Positions 1-9,994 of a stretch of DNA of 64,000 nucleotides are shown in pieces. A program made the translations under genes and the position numbers. This DNA is from Vulcanimicrobiota bacterium. GTDB lineage: Bacteria; Vulcanimicrobiota; Vulcanimicrobiia; Vulcanimicrobiales; Vulcanimicrobiaceae. The stretch covers positions 1,612,001-1,676,000 of the forward strand of contig PMSI01000001.1 in NCBI GenBank assembly GCA_003168375.1, read 5' to 3'. Below the pieces are notes generated by a model, which did not search any database, was not told the DNA's origin, and saw only the letters and a list, made by a program, of their open reading frames with translations. The first letter of the stretch is position 1. Each line of letters starts with the position of its first letter.

Positions 1-15
1 TTCGCTCCGCGGCGT

Positions 16-1899
16 CTACGGAGAGACCGCGGCCCACTCAGCGGACGGGAGTCCGTTGAGCGTCACGCTGTTGCCGTTGGCCTGGTAGACCGAACTGGGC
101 GTGACCCATCCGGCGATCGCGACGTCGCCCTGCGGGCCGACACCGAGCGCGACGGGGTCCTGGTTCGCGAGCGTTCCGGCGAGCGTCGATGAACCCGCCG
201 CGAAGATGGAGACCCCTGACGCCGTGCCGACCAGCAGTCGATTCGCGTTGTCGAACGCGAGCGATTTGGGGGCGCTGCTCATTGTGACGGAATACGCCGG
301 CGACGTCGCGCCCGGAGCATAGATGCCGATCGTGTTCTGCGTGAAGCCGCCGACGGCGAGATTGCCAAGTCCGTCGTAGGCGAGTTCTGCGGAGTTGCTG
401 CCGCCACCGGCAAGGAGGTTCACCGCGATCGTGCGATTCGATGTCGTCGAGCCGCGCGGATACGTTTGGACCCCGCCGTTCGCGGTCGCGGTCGCGAGTT
501 CGCCCGACGGGCTGAGCGCAAGCCCCTGGAAGGCGGGCGCCCCGGGGACGGTGACTTTGGCGGTGGCCACACCGCCCAAATACACGACGACATTCGGGCC
601 GGAATTGTATCCGCCGATCGCGATGTCGCTCTGCGGATCGGTTGCAAGCGAGAAGCCGCCTTGAGCCGACAGGGTGCGCGTCGGCGCGCCGGTGTTCCCG
701 GGAGCCCAGATCTGAACGCCCTGGTTCTGTGTTGCCGCGAGGAGGTTGCCTTGCGGATCGAATGCGATCTGCCAGATGCAGCAATTGGCATACGAGATCG
801 TCGCCGACGCCGTCGTTTGCCCGGGCGAGAAGATCCCGATGTTGTAGGGCGGGTTACCCCCATTGCTGTAGGCGATCGCAACGTAGTTCTGATGACGTGT
901 CGCGGTCCACGACATCGGACCGCCGGCTGGGATCACCGGTGCCCGATAGATGCCGCCCCCGCCGCCGATCACGTACACGCTCGAACTGTTCGTCGCGATG
1001 CTGACGGCGGCGCCGGCTTGCTGCGTCCACGTGCCGGTCTCCAGATTGTTGTAGTAGATGGGATTGCCGTTCGAACCGGCGGGAACGCCGAGGGCGAAGA
1101 GCCCGCCGTAGGTCGTCGGGGCAAGCTCGGTCGCGGCGCCCGGGATCTGCGTGAACCCAAGCTGCGGGTTGTAGTAAAAGATCGAAAGCTGCGCGTTGAT
1201 GACGTAGAAGCCGCCCGCGGCGACGTTGTAGTTGTAGCTCCCCGCGTCCCACGATGCGACAACGCGGATGCCGGCGCCCGGCAGCTGCGACCATGCACCG
1301 TTGGTGTAGCGCCAGATCCCGTTGCCGTACTGACCGCCGGCGATGCTCGAGATCACGTACACCGAGCCGTCGGCGCCCACTCCGATGTCGCTGGCACCTC
1401 CCGCGATCGTGCTCCACGCGCCGTTCTGGTAGCGATAGATGCCGCCCGACGAGTTGACCGCCCAAAGCGAGTTGTCCGGACCGACCGCGAGCCGCATCGC
1501 AGCGCCCGGAATGTTCGTCCAGGTTCCGTTCACGTAGTGATAGATGGGCTTGTCGGCCCCGCCGCCTTGCGTCGAGAGCACCCAAATCGAGCCGTCCGGG
1601 CTCGCCGTCACGAAAACTCCGGCGCCGGAAAGTTGCGTGAACCCGACCGGAGTGACGTCGCTCGACGGACGACGGAGCGAGGTCATCACCGACACCGACT
1701 GCGGCGGTGTCTTCGCCATCGGCGGCGCGGCGATGAGGGCCGGCGAGATCGACTTGGGCTTCAGGTTCATCGCGGACGGGACCGTGCTCCCCGCGTTTGA
1801 CGGCACCGTACCCGCGCCCATCGTTCGGCCGCCGCACGATTCGAGCAGCATGACCGCCAACAGCGAAAGGGCACCCAGCCTAACCGACATGGTTTTCAC
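16..1899 (-). CDS. Secreted lipoprotein with tectonin-like beta-propeller repeats
   Basis: A 627-residue exported protein. The N-terminus is a lipoprotein signal peptide with a lipobox ending LLESC (Cys about residue 22), so it is probably lipid-anchored at the cell envelope. Residues ~90-320 contain repeats of the pattern G-x-W-x-x-I/L-P-G-A-A followed by a VxxDGSVYVI/LWAVN strand, as in tectonin/propeller proteins. The C-terminal half repeats 'LAVGGF/IAIGGY' strands like an NHL-type propeller. The start is GTG at 1899, with GGAGAG 5 nt upstream; the internal ATG nine bases later is too far from that site. Function unknown; binding of a surface ligand or glycan is inferred only from the fold. 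Confidence 0.8.
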   Translation of the reverse strand: MKTMSVRLGALSLLAVMLLESCGGRTMGAGTVPSNAGSTVPSAMNLKPKSISPALIAAPPMAKTPPQSVSVMTSLRRPSSDVTPVGFTQLSGAGVFVTASPDGSIWVLSTQGGGADKPIYHYVNGTWTNIPGAAMRLAVGPDNSLWAVNSSGGIYRYQNGAWSTIAGGASDIGVGADGSVYVISSIAGGQYGNGIWRYTNGAWSQLPGAGIRVVASWDAGSYNYNVAAGGFYVINAQLSIFYYNPQLGFTQIPGAATELAPTTYGGLFALGVPAGSNGNPIYYNNLETGTWTQQAGAAVSIATNSSSVYVIGGGGGIYRAPVIPAGGPMSWTATRHQNYVAIAYSNGGNPPYNIGIFSPGQTTASATISYANCCIWQIAFDPQGNLLAATQNQGVQIWAPGNTGAPTRTLSAQGGFSLATDPQSDIAIGGYNSGPNVVVYLGGVATAKVTVPGAPAFQGLALSPSGELATATANGGVQTYPRGSTTSNRTIAVNLLAGGGSNSAELAYDGLGNLAVGGFTQNTIGIYAPGATSPAYSVTMSSAPKSLAFDNANRLLVGTASGVSIFAAGSSTLAGTLANQDPVALGVGPQGDVAIAGWVTPSSVYQANGNSVTLNGLPSAEWAAVSP

Positions 1900-2122
1900 G
1901 CGAACTCTCCAAACACGAAAGAAGCCCCGGGTGAACGCTCAAGAGCGCTCAGAGCTCGCGCATTGGATACGGCAACGGCGGTACCGGCGCCTCTCCATTG
2001 GAGGGTTGTTAGGGGGGCTTTCCAAGCTTAGCGGACGACAGTCGCCCAGATCGCGCTCGTTCGCATCGTCGCGCGGATGAGGACCGCGACGCATCGAGCG
2101 TCGCGGTCCCTCGCGTTAGGCC

Positions 2123-2776
2123 CTAGTGCGGATGATGATCGTCTTTCTGGTCCGGATGCTGGCCACGATCGTTCTTTCCCTGATGCGCGCGGTCCGCGGG
2201 CTGCGGCCGCTGAGCGGGGCCGTGCATATCGTTTCCCTGGCGCTGCGGGTTGTATTGCACCGTGCGCTGCGGGTGGTATTGCGTCGCGGGCTGCGTGTTG
2301 TATCGCACGCTGTTGCCGTTGTCGTGGCGCACCTGACCGCTGTTGCCGCGCATCCCGTTGGCGTTGCCGGTATACCCGTATGCGTGGCCGTTGCCGTGGC
2401 GGTGCGTCGTGTCGTATTGCCCCGTGCGCTGCGTGTCGTACGTGTAGCCGTTCGCGTTCTGATTGTAGTACGCTGTCTGGCCCCACGGGTACTGGCCGTT
2501 GCTATTCGGATAGATCGTCTGTCCGTTCGGCATCACGATCCGGCCGTCACCGTAGACGGTGCCGCCGTTGCGGGTGTAGCCGACGATGTTGTTCGCTGCC
2601 TGCCGCTTGTGCTGGTAGTTGTTGTAGAGAATGATTCCACCGATGACGGCCGCTGCGCCGAGCACGGTGTTGAGCGTCGACTGCGTGCTTGCCGCGGCCG
2701 GCTTGGGAATCGAACCGACCGCGAGCGCGGCCGCCATACCGGCTGCGGTGATGAGCTTCGAGATACGATGGAGCAT
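2123..2776 (-). CDS. Exported Asn/Gln/His-rich low-complexity protein
   Basis: 217 residues, unrecognised family. An N-terminal signal sequence (hydrophobic stretch to about residue 28, ending PAAAST) is followed by a second hydrophobic segment (LNTVLGAAAVIGGIILY). The rest is a low-complexity tail rich in N, Q, G, Y and H, with motifs such as GGTVYGDGRIVMPNGQTIYP and a His/Asp-rich end (DQKDDHHPH). Probably membrane-anchored with an extracytoplasmic disordered tail; the His-rich end could bind metal (speculative). It lies downstream of nothing on its strand and is followed by a 223-bp gap before the propeller lipoprotein. Confidence 0.65.
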   Translation of the reverse strand: MLHRISKLITAAGMAAALAVGSIPKPAAASTQSTLNTVLGAAAVIGGIILYNNYQHKRQAANNIVGYTRNGGTVYGDGRIVMPNGQTIYPNSNGQYPWGQTAYYNQNANGYTYDTQRTGQYDTTHRHGNGHAYGYTGNANGMRGNSGQVRHDNGNSVRYNTQPATQYHPQRTVQYNPQRQGNDMHGPAQRPQPADRAHQGKNDRGQHPDQKDDHHPH

Positions 2777-2913
2777 AATTGCGGAGTCTTTCTAGCGGCG
2801 GAGTCTCCGCCGCTTTTCATGTCGTACCCAGATTGTGCTCCTCGATCATGGCAAGACGCTGACGCGAAGTCCCTCTTCCGCGAAGCGACCGCTAGGTGGT
2901 AGAGTGGCGATAC

Positions 2914-3663
2914 ATGAACCATGCGCTCTCTCGTCGTCTGACCGCCGAGTTCATCGGCACGTTCTGGCTGGTGCTGGGCGGATGCGGGAGCGCCGTCCTG
3001 GCGGCGGCCTTTCCGAAGCTCGGGATCGGCTTCGCCGGCGTCGCGCTGGCGTTCGGGCTCACGGTCCTGACCGGTGCATACGCGTTCGGACCGATCTCCG
3101 GCGGGCATTTCAATCCGGCGGTGACCGTCGGGCTGTGGGCGGCACGCCGCATCCCGGGCCGCGACGTGCTGCCCTACGTCATCGTCCAGGTCGTCGGCGG
3201 GATCGTCGCCGCGGCGGTGCTGTACGCGATCGCGAGCGGGGCGCCGGGCTTCAGCACTGCCGGCGGTTTCGCGAGCAACGGGTACGGCGATCACTCGCCG
3301 GGGTCGTACACGCTCCTCGCCTGCGTCGTGTGCGAGCTCGTGATGACGTTCATGTTTCTGATGGTGATCCTCGGCGCGACCGACGCGCGCGCCCCCGGCG
3401 GCTTCGCACCGATCGCGATCGGGCTCGCGCTGACGCTGATCCATCTCATCAGCATCCCCGTCACCAACACGTCGGTGAATCCGGCCCGCAGCACGGGTCC
3501 GGCACTGTTCGTCGGCGGCTGGGCGATCGCGCAGCTGTGGATGTTCTGGCTCGTGCCGCTGGTCGGCGGCGCACTCGCCGGGTGTCTCTATCCGCGTGCG
3601 TTCGGCGCGGCCGGGATCGCGCCGGAGAAACCGGCGCTCGGCGCCGAGGGCCAGCCGGGCTGA
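2914..3663 (+). CDS. aqpZ: Aquaporin Z-like water channel
   Basis: 249-residue MIP-family channel in the cytoplasmic membrane. Both half-helix NPA motifs are present (HFNPAV at 66-70 and VNPARS at 188-193). The residues around the filter (a Phe in the first half, His in HLISIP, Arg after the second NPA) match water-selective aquaporins rather than glycerol facilitators. Six hydrophobic helices are visible. I chose the ATG at 2914 because family members start M-N[18 protein letters not shown]; an upstream in-frame GTG at 2896 would add six atypical residues. The stop overlaps the start of the ABC ATPase by one base (TGATG). Confidence 0.92.
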   Translation: MNHALSRRLTAEFIGTFWLVLGGCGSAVLAAAFPKLGIGFAGVALAFGLTVLTGAYAFGPISGGHFNPAVTVGLWAARRIPGRDVLPYVIVQVVGGIVAAAVLYAIASGAPGFSTAGGFASNGYGDHSPGSYTLLACVVCELVMTFMFLMVILGATDARAPGGFAPIAIGLALTLIHLISIPVTNTSVNPARSTGPALFVGGWAIAQLWMFWLVPLVGGALAGCLYPRAFGAAGIAPEKPALGAEGQPG

Positions 3664-4616
3664 TGACCCGGCGCGAGTCGCCGGACGCGATCGCGGATCG
3701 CGCGATCGTGGTGGATGGTCTCGTCAAACGCTACGGCGAGCTCGCGGCCGTCGCCGGGATCACGTTCTCCGTGCCGCGCGGGACCGTGTTCGGGCTCCTC
3801 GGCCGCAACGGTGCCGGAAAGACCACAACGCTCGAGTGCTGCATCGGGATCGGCAGACCGACGGCGGGCTCCGTCCGCGTCCTCGGGCTCGATCCGACCC
3901 GGCGTCGCGAGCTCTCCGACCTGCGGCCGCGGATCGGCGTCCAGCTCCAGGCGACCTCTCTTCCCGAAAAGGCGAACGTGCGTGAAGTCCTGGAGCTGTA
4001 CGCCGCTTACTACGGAATCGCGTCGCGCGCAGAGGAAATGTCTGAGCGTGTCGGACTCGACGGAAAGCTCGACCGGCAGATCGCGCAGATGTCGGGCGGC
4101 GAGCAGCAGCGTTTGGCGCTCGCGCTCGCGCTCCAGCACGATCCCGAGGTGCTGTTCCTCGACGAGCCGACGGCCGGCATGGACGCCTTCGGGCGGCGCA
4201 TCCTCTGGGGTGAAGTGGAACGCCTGCGCGACGGTGGGAAGACGATCGTGCTGACGACGCACTACATCGAGGAAGCCGAACGGCTCAGCGATCGGATCTG
4301 CATCATTCAGCGCGGCCGCATCGTCGCGGAGGCGGCTCCGGCGGAGCTCGTCGCGCGCTACGGCGGCGACGCGACGGTGTCGATCGCCGCGGAAGGATTC
4401 GCCCCGGATGCGACGCTTGGGGCACTTGGTGTGTGGACCCAGGCCGGCGCTGGGTGGAAGCTCGCGACCCGCGGCGAGCCCGGGCTCGCGCTCGCTGCGG
4501 TCGTCACGCACGCCAACACGCTGGGCGCGAAGATCGTCTCGCTCGACATGCATCGCCCGACGCTCGAAGACGCGTTCATCGCGATCACCGGCGAGACGAT
4601 CGAGGAGACGGGATGA
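3663..4616 (+). CDS. ABC transporter ATP-binding protein (DrrA/ABC-2 type)
   Basis: 317-residue nucleotide-binding subunit. Walker A GRNGAGKT is at 47-54, the signature MSGGEQQ at 143-149 and Walker B LFLDEPT with D167/E168, followed by H-loop TTHY. The C-terminal ~80-residue extension is typical of ABC-2 export ATPases (drug, lipid or polysaccharide efflux). It starts on the last base of the aquaporin stop and overlaps the permease by ATGA, so ATPase and permease are translationally coupled and form one exporter. The substrate cannot be told from sequence. Confidence 0.9.
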   Translation: MTRRESPDAIADRAIVVDGLVKRYGELAAVAGITFSVPRGTVFGLLGRNGAGKTTTLECCIGIGRPTAGSVRVLGLDPTRRRELSDLRPRIGVQLQATSLPEKANVREVLELYAAYYGIASRAEEMSERVGLDGKLDRQIAQMSGGEQQRLALALALQHDPEVLFLDEPTAGMDAFGRRILWGEVERLRDGGKTIVLTTHYIEEAERLSDRICIIQRGRIVAEAAPAELVARYGGDATVSIAAEGFAPDATLGALGVWTQAGAGWKLATRGEPGLALAAVVTHANTLGAKIVSLDMHRPTLEDAFIAITGETIEETG

Positions 4617-5356
4617 AGCTCCTACGAATGTTCCTCATCCAGACCAGGGCCCACTTCGTCTGGTACTTCCGGCGCGACGGCGAAATGATGTTCTGGACGC
4701 TCGCGATGCCGGTCTTTTTCCTCGTCCTGTTCTCGTTCGCGTTCTCGAGCGGGCCGAACGCGGGCTCGTCGCGATTTCTCGTGCCGGGGATCATCGGCGC
4801 CCAAGTGCTGAGCTCGGGGTTCTGGGGTATCGGGGTCATGCTCGCGACGTTCCGCGAGAAGCACCTGCTGCGGCGCATCTACATCACTCCGATGCCGCCG
4901 TGGGTGTTCTTCGCGTCGCTGGTCGTCTATCGGATGGGGCTGCTGGCGGCGCAGGCGATCATCCTGGTCGCGGTCGGTGCGGTGGTCTTCCACGTGCGGA
5001 TCATCGGAAACCCGATCGAGATCCTGGCGATCCTGCTGCTCGGTACGGCGACCTTCGTTTCGCTCGGCACGATCATCGGCGCGCTCGCGCGCACGACCGA
5101 GAGCGCGAACAACATCGCCTCGATCCTCACCGTCCCGCTCGCGTTCCTGTCGGACGCCTACGTGCCGATCGACCGCTTTCCGCACGCGGTGACCTCGGCG
5201 CTGCGGCTGCTCCCGTCGACCCAGTTCATCGATACGTTCCGCGACGTCTCGGTCTACGGCGCGTCGCTGACGCACTACGGCGCGTGGATCCTCATGCTGG
5301 TCCTGTGGACGATCGCGGGCACGGTGATCAGCGCGCGGACGTTCCGCTGGGTCTAG
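4613..5356 (+). CDS. ABC-2 type transporter permease
   Basis: 247-residue membrane subunit partnering the preceding ATPase. Six hydrophobic segments (for example MFWTLAMPVFFLVLFSFAF, LGTATFVSLGTIIGALA, YGAWILMLVLWTIAGTVI) and the late motif AFLSDAYVPIDRFP (the ABC-2 permease 'LSGxxxPxxxxP' region) identify the ABC2_membrane family. The start ATG overlaps the ATPase stop (ATGA). Expected to form the homodimeric transmembrane pore of an exporter; substrate unknown. Confidence 0.88.
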   Translation: MKLLRMFLIQTRAHFVWYFRRDGEMMFWTLAMPVFFLVLFSFAFSSGPNAGSSRFLVPGIIGAQVLSSGFWGIGVMLATFREKHLLRRIYITPMPPWVFFASLVVYRMGLLAAQAIILVAVGAVVFHVRIIGNPIEILAILLLGTATFVSLGTIIGALARTTESANNIASILTVPLAFLSDAYVPIDRFPHAVTSALRLLPSTQFIDTFRDVSVYGASLTHYGAWILMLVLWTIAGTVISARTFRWV

Positions 5357-5369
5357 GCGCGCCCGCCCT

Positions 5370-6545
5370 ATGGCATCTCTGGTGAACGGTTCGGCGGCGG
5401 TCGTGGTCATCGGCGGCGGCGTCATCGGCGCGAGCGTCGCGTACCACCTCGCGGCGCGGGGCGCGCGCGAGGTCGTCGTGCTCGACCGCGCCCCGGGTCC
5501 CGGTGACGGCAGCACGGGACGGGCGACCGGCGGTTTTCGCGTGCAGTTCGGCTCGGCGATCGACGTGCGGCTCTCGCTGCTCGCGCGCGAGAAGCTGCGC
5601 CGCTTCGCCGCCGAGACCGGCGGCGATTGCGGCTACGTTCCGGCGGGTTACTTGTGGGTCGCCGAAACCGCACCCCAGCTCGCAGCGCTGCGCGACGCGC
5701 TCGCCGTGCAGCGCGCGAACGGCGTCGACGACGCGACCGAGGTCGACGGCGACGCGATCGGTGCGCTCAATCCGGCGCTCCGCCGCGAGCAGCTCGTCGG
5801 CGGGACGTACTGCGCGAACGACGGGTTCATCCGTCCGCTGCAGATCCTCGACTGCTATCGGCGTGCGGCGGAGCGGCTCGGCGTGCGTTTCGCGTGGGAG
5901 AGCGAGGTCGTCGGACTCACGCGCGGCCGCGGCGGGCGGATCGTCGCCGTGCGCACGCCGCGCGGCGAGATCGCAACGGAGGTCGTCGTGAACGCGGCCG
6001 GGCCATGGGCCGCGCACGTTGCGGCGTTCGCGGGCGTCGATCTGCCGGTCGTTCCGCTGCGCCGCCAGGTTGCGGTCACCGTCCCGACCGGCGCGCTCCC
6101 CGCGACGATGCCGATGACGATCTTTGCGGGCGACGGCTTTCATCTGCGCGTGCGGGACGGGCGCGTGCTGTTGCTGCTCCCCTCGCCAGGCGCGGCGGAT
6201 CCGTTCGACGTCGGCGTCGACGCAGCGTGGGTCGATGCCGTGACCGGCGTCGCACGCGCGCGCATTCCGCCGCTCCGCGACGTAGCGATCGAGCACGATG
6301 CGTGCTGGGCGGGACTCTACGAGATGTCACCCGACGGCCACGCCATCGTCGGCGTCGCTCCGGGCGTGCCGAATCTCTATCTCGCGAACGGCTCGTCGGG
6401 GCACGGCGTGATGCACGCGCCCGCGCTCGGTCAGCTGCTCGCCGAGATCGTCCTCGACGGTGCGGCGCGCTCGCTCGACGTCACGGCGCTGCGCCCGGAT
6501 CGCTTCACGCTCGGCGCGGCACCGCGCCGCACCGAGCTGCTGTGA
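5370..6545 (+). CDS. FAD-dependent oxidoreductase, DAO/sarcosine oxidase beta family
   Basis: 391 residues. The N-terminal Rossmann dinucleotide motif is VVVIGGGVIGASVAYHL (G15-x-G17-x-x-G20). Family features include STGRATGGFRVQFG after the first domain, the VVNAAGPWA motif and the C-terminal GLYEMSPDGHAIVG...GSSGHGVMHAPALG signature of DAO-fold amine/amino-acid oxidases. It probably oxidises a secondary amine or amino acid, passing electrons to FAD. It starts 13 bp after the ABC permease, possibly the same transcript. Length fits monomeric members; whether O2 or another acceptor is used is not visible. Confidence 0.87.
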   Translation: MASLVNGSAAVVVIGGGVIGASVAYHLAARGAREVVVLDRAPGPGDGSTGRATGGFRVQFGSAIDVRLSLLAREKLRRFAAETGGDCGYVPAGYLWVAETAPQLAALRDALAVQRANGVDDATEVDGDAIGALNPALRREQLVGGTYCANDGFIRPLQILDCYRRAAERLGVRFAWESEVVGLTRGRGGRIVAVRTPRGEIATEVVVNAAGPWAAHVAAFAGVDLPVVPLRRQVAVTVPTGALPATMPMTIFAGDGFHLRVRDGRVLLLLPSPGAADPFDVGVDAAWVDAVTGVARARIPPLRDVAIEHDACWAGLYEMSPDGHAIVGVAPGVPNLYLANGSSGHGVMHAPALGQLLAEIVLDGAARSLDVTALRPDRFTLGAAPRRTELL

Positions 6546-6555
6546 TCTCCCGCTA

Positions 6556-6780
6556 CTACGGCTTTGTCGGAGTCGCCCCGCTTCCACTCGAGTTTCCGCC
6601 GGTCGTGCCGGTTCCCGTGGTGGTGGTGGTCGTCGACTGACCGTTCGTCGTCGTGCTTGAATTCGACGTCGTTCTCCACGGCTGCCACATGAAAAGGCCG
6701 ACTGCGAGCAGTACCACGACGATGACGGCCGCGATGATCGCCGTCGAGTTGCCCGAGGAGCTGGAGGAGCGTTCGACCAT
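6556..6780 (-). CDS. Small Ser/Thr-rich single-pass membrane protein
   Basis: 74 residues: a short Ser-rich head (MVERSSSSSG), one transmembrane helix (AIIAAVIVVVLLAVGLFMW) and an extracytoplasmic tail that is almost only Ser, Thr and Gly. Start ATG at 6780 is chosen because GGAAGG lies 7 nt upstream; a longer reading adds 12 residues without a better ribosome site. Convergent with the DAO gene (10-bp gap). Function unknown; the biased tail resembles linker or surface-exposed disordered segments. Confidence 0.6.
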   Translation of the reverse strand: MVERSSSSSGNSTAIIAAVIVVVLLAVGLFMWQPWRTTSNSSTTTNGQSTTTTTTGTGTTGGNSSGSGATPTKP

Positions 6781-6849
6781 GTGTATGCCTTCCGATGAGA
6801 GCGATGTGACGCTCACTGTACCCGCGGAAGGCGGTACGGAATCCGGGCG

Positions 6850-7631
6850 TCAGCGCGGCGGCATGCGGATCGCACCGTCGAGGCGCACGCACTCGCCGTT
6901 GAAGTAGGCGTTCGCTAGCATCTCGAGCACGAGCGACGCATACTCTGCGGGGTCGCCGAGGCGCTTCGGAAACGGCACCGAGGCGGCGAGCGCCGCCTTG
7001 ACGTTGTCGGGCAAGCCGTCGAGCAGCGGCGTGTCGAACGTCCCCGGTAAGATCGTGTTGACGCGGATCCCTTCGTTCATCAAGTCGCGCGCGATCGGCA
7101 GCGTCATCCCGGCGATCCCGGCCTTCGATGCGGTGTACGCGGCCTGTCCGATCTGACCGTCGACCGCCGCGACCGACGCGGTGTTGACGATCGCGCCGCG
7201 CTCGCCGTCGGTGCCGAGGGGCTCCAGCGCGAGCATGCCGGCCGCTGATTTCGCGAGGCAGCGGAACGTCCCGATCAGGTTGATGCGGATGATGCGCTCG
7301 AACGCATCGATCGGGAAGTGGGCGATCGCGCCCGTCTTCTTGTCGCGGCTCGCGGTCTTGAAGGCGTTGCCGGTCCCGGCGCAGTTCACCAGCACGCGCT
7401 CCTGACCGTTCTGTGCCCGCGCTCGCGCGAACGCCGCGTCGACCTGATCCTCCGAGGTGACGTCGGCGGAGCAGAAGACGGCGCCCAGCTCGCGCGCGAC
7501 ATCTTCACCTTGCGCGGCGTTCACGTCGAAGAGCGCGACGCGCACGCCGCGCGCGCGCAGCGCCCGCGCGGTCGCCAGCCCGAGCCCCGATGCGCCGCCG
7601 GTCACGACCGCGCTGACGCTCGCGTCGAGCT

Positions 7632-7635
<4 letters not shown>
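6850..7635 (-). CDS. Short-chain dehydrogenase, 3-hydroxyacyl-CoA dehydrogenase type 2-like
   Basis: 261-residue SDR. Cofactor motif TGGASGLG at 12-19, NCAG motif, and catalytic triad S154-Y167-K171 (NTASVAA...YTASKAG). The insertion with DKKTGAIAHFPIDAFERIIRINLIGTF and the C-terminal GECVRLDGAIRMPPR closely follow the HSD17B10 / 3-hydroxyacyl-CoA dehydrogenase type 2 group. The preceding thiolase stop overlaps this ATG (ATGA). The pair would perform the last two steps of a beta-oxidation-type spiral: NAD-dependent oxidation of 3-hydroxyacyl-CoA, then thiolysis. Confidence 0.88.
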
Positions 7636-8810
<1,175 letters not shown>

Positions 8811-8863
8811 GCGCTAGTCTACCGCGGGCGGCGTCGTCGACCTGCGCGCCGAACGCTGTCGGC

Positions 8864-9994
8864 ATGGGGGCCTTCGTCAAGCCGCATGTCGGCGCTGGCG
8901 CGCGCGCGCTGGCCGCCCGCTGGTACAACGCGCCGGAGACGTTCGCGACCGAGCGCGAGCGGATCTTCGCCCGCGACTGGATCTGCGCCGGGCGGCTGGA
9001 ACAGCTCGAGCGACCCGGCGATTTCCTCGTGACCGAGCTGGCGGCCGAGAGCATCATTGTCGTACGGGGCAAAGACGAGCGCGTGCGCGCTTTCTACAAC
9101 GTGTGCCGTCACCGCGGTACGCGGCTTTGTACCGAGCCGGACGGGCGCTTCGCAGGATCGATCCAGTGCCCGTATCACGCCTGGACGTACGGACTCGACG
9201 GTGCGTTGATCGCGGCGCGCACGATGGGCGACGTCGCCGGTTTCGAACGCTCCGCCTTTCCGCTCCAGCCGGTCCGCCTTGCGACGTGGGAAGGATTCGT
9301 GTTCGTCTCGCTCGCGCCGTCGCCCCAACCGTTCGAGGACGCGTTCGCGCCGCTGCTCGGACGCTTCGCGCGCTGGCACCTCGGCGAGCTGCGCGCCGCG
9401 CGCACCGTCAGCTACGATCTGGCCTGCAATTGGAAGCTGGTCTTCCAGAACTATTCGGAGTGCTACCACTGCCCGCTCGTCCACCCGCAGCTCGACGAGC
9501 TCTCGCCCTCGGACGGCGGCCGCAACGATCTCGCCGAAGGTCCGTTTCTGGGCGGCTATTCCGAGCTGCGCCGGCCCGGCGCGAGCCTCACATCGAGCGG
9601 CACCACCTCGCGCGCGGCGATCGGCGAGGTCGACGGTGCCGATCTCGAGCGCGTCTTCTACTACACGATCTTTCCGTCGCTGCTGCTGAGCCTGCACCCC
9701 GACTTCGTGATGGTGCACTACGTGCGCCCCGTCGCACCGGACCGCACCGCCGTCACCTGCGCGTGGCTATTCGATCCGGCGGCGATCGCGGCGCCCGGAT
9801 TCGATCCCAGCGATGCGGTCGACTTCTGGGACCTCACCAACCGTCAGGACTGGCGGATCAACGAGCTCACCCAGCTCGGCCTGGGCTCGCGCGCGTACGT
9901 CCCCGGACCGTACGCGAACGGCGAAGCACTGCTCGCCGCGTTCGACCGCCACTACCTCGGCATCATGCGCGCTGATCAAATCGACCAGGTGTAG
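8864..9994 (+). CDS. Rieske non-heme iron oxygenase, alpha subunit
   Basis: 376 residues. Rieske [2Fe-2S] ligands are C81-x-H83 (NVCRHRG) and C102-x2-H105 (QCPYHAW). The mononuclear iron site is visible as NYSECYHCPLVHPQ (H202, H207), with an Asp expected in DFWDLTNRQD near residue 320. Overall resemblance is to the aromatic-ring/quaternary-amine hydroxylases (choline-monooxygenase-like group) rather than to two-component dioxygenases, since no beta subunit is adjacent. It needs a reductase that is not in this neighbourhood. Its 3' end overlaps the convergent binding-protein gene by 19 bp. Confidence 0.88.
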   Translation: MGAFVKPHVGAGARALAARWYNAPETFATERERIFARDWICAGRLEQLERPGDFLVTELAAESIIVVRGKDERVRAFYNVCRHRGTRLCTEPDGRFAGSIQCPYHAWTYGLDGALIAARTMGDVAGFERSAFPLQPVRLATWEGFVFVSLAPSPQPFEDAFAPLLGRFARWHLGELRAARTVSYDLACNWKLVFQNYSECYHCPLVHPQLDELSPSDGGRNDLAEGPFLGGYSELRRPGASLTSSGTTSRAAIGEVDGADLERVFYYTIFPSLLLSLHPDFVMVHYVRPVAPDRTAVTCAWLFDPAAIAAPGFDPSDAVDFWDLTNRQDWRINELTQLGLGSRAYVPGPYANGEALLAAFDRHYLGIMRADQIDQV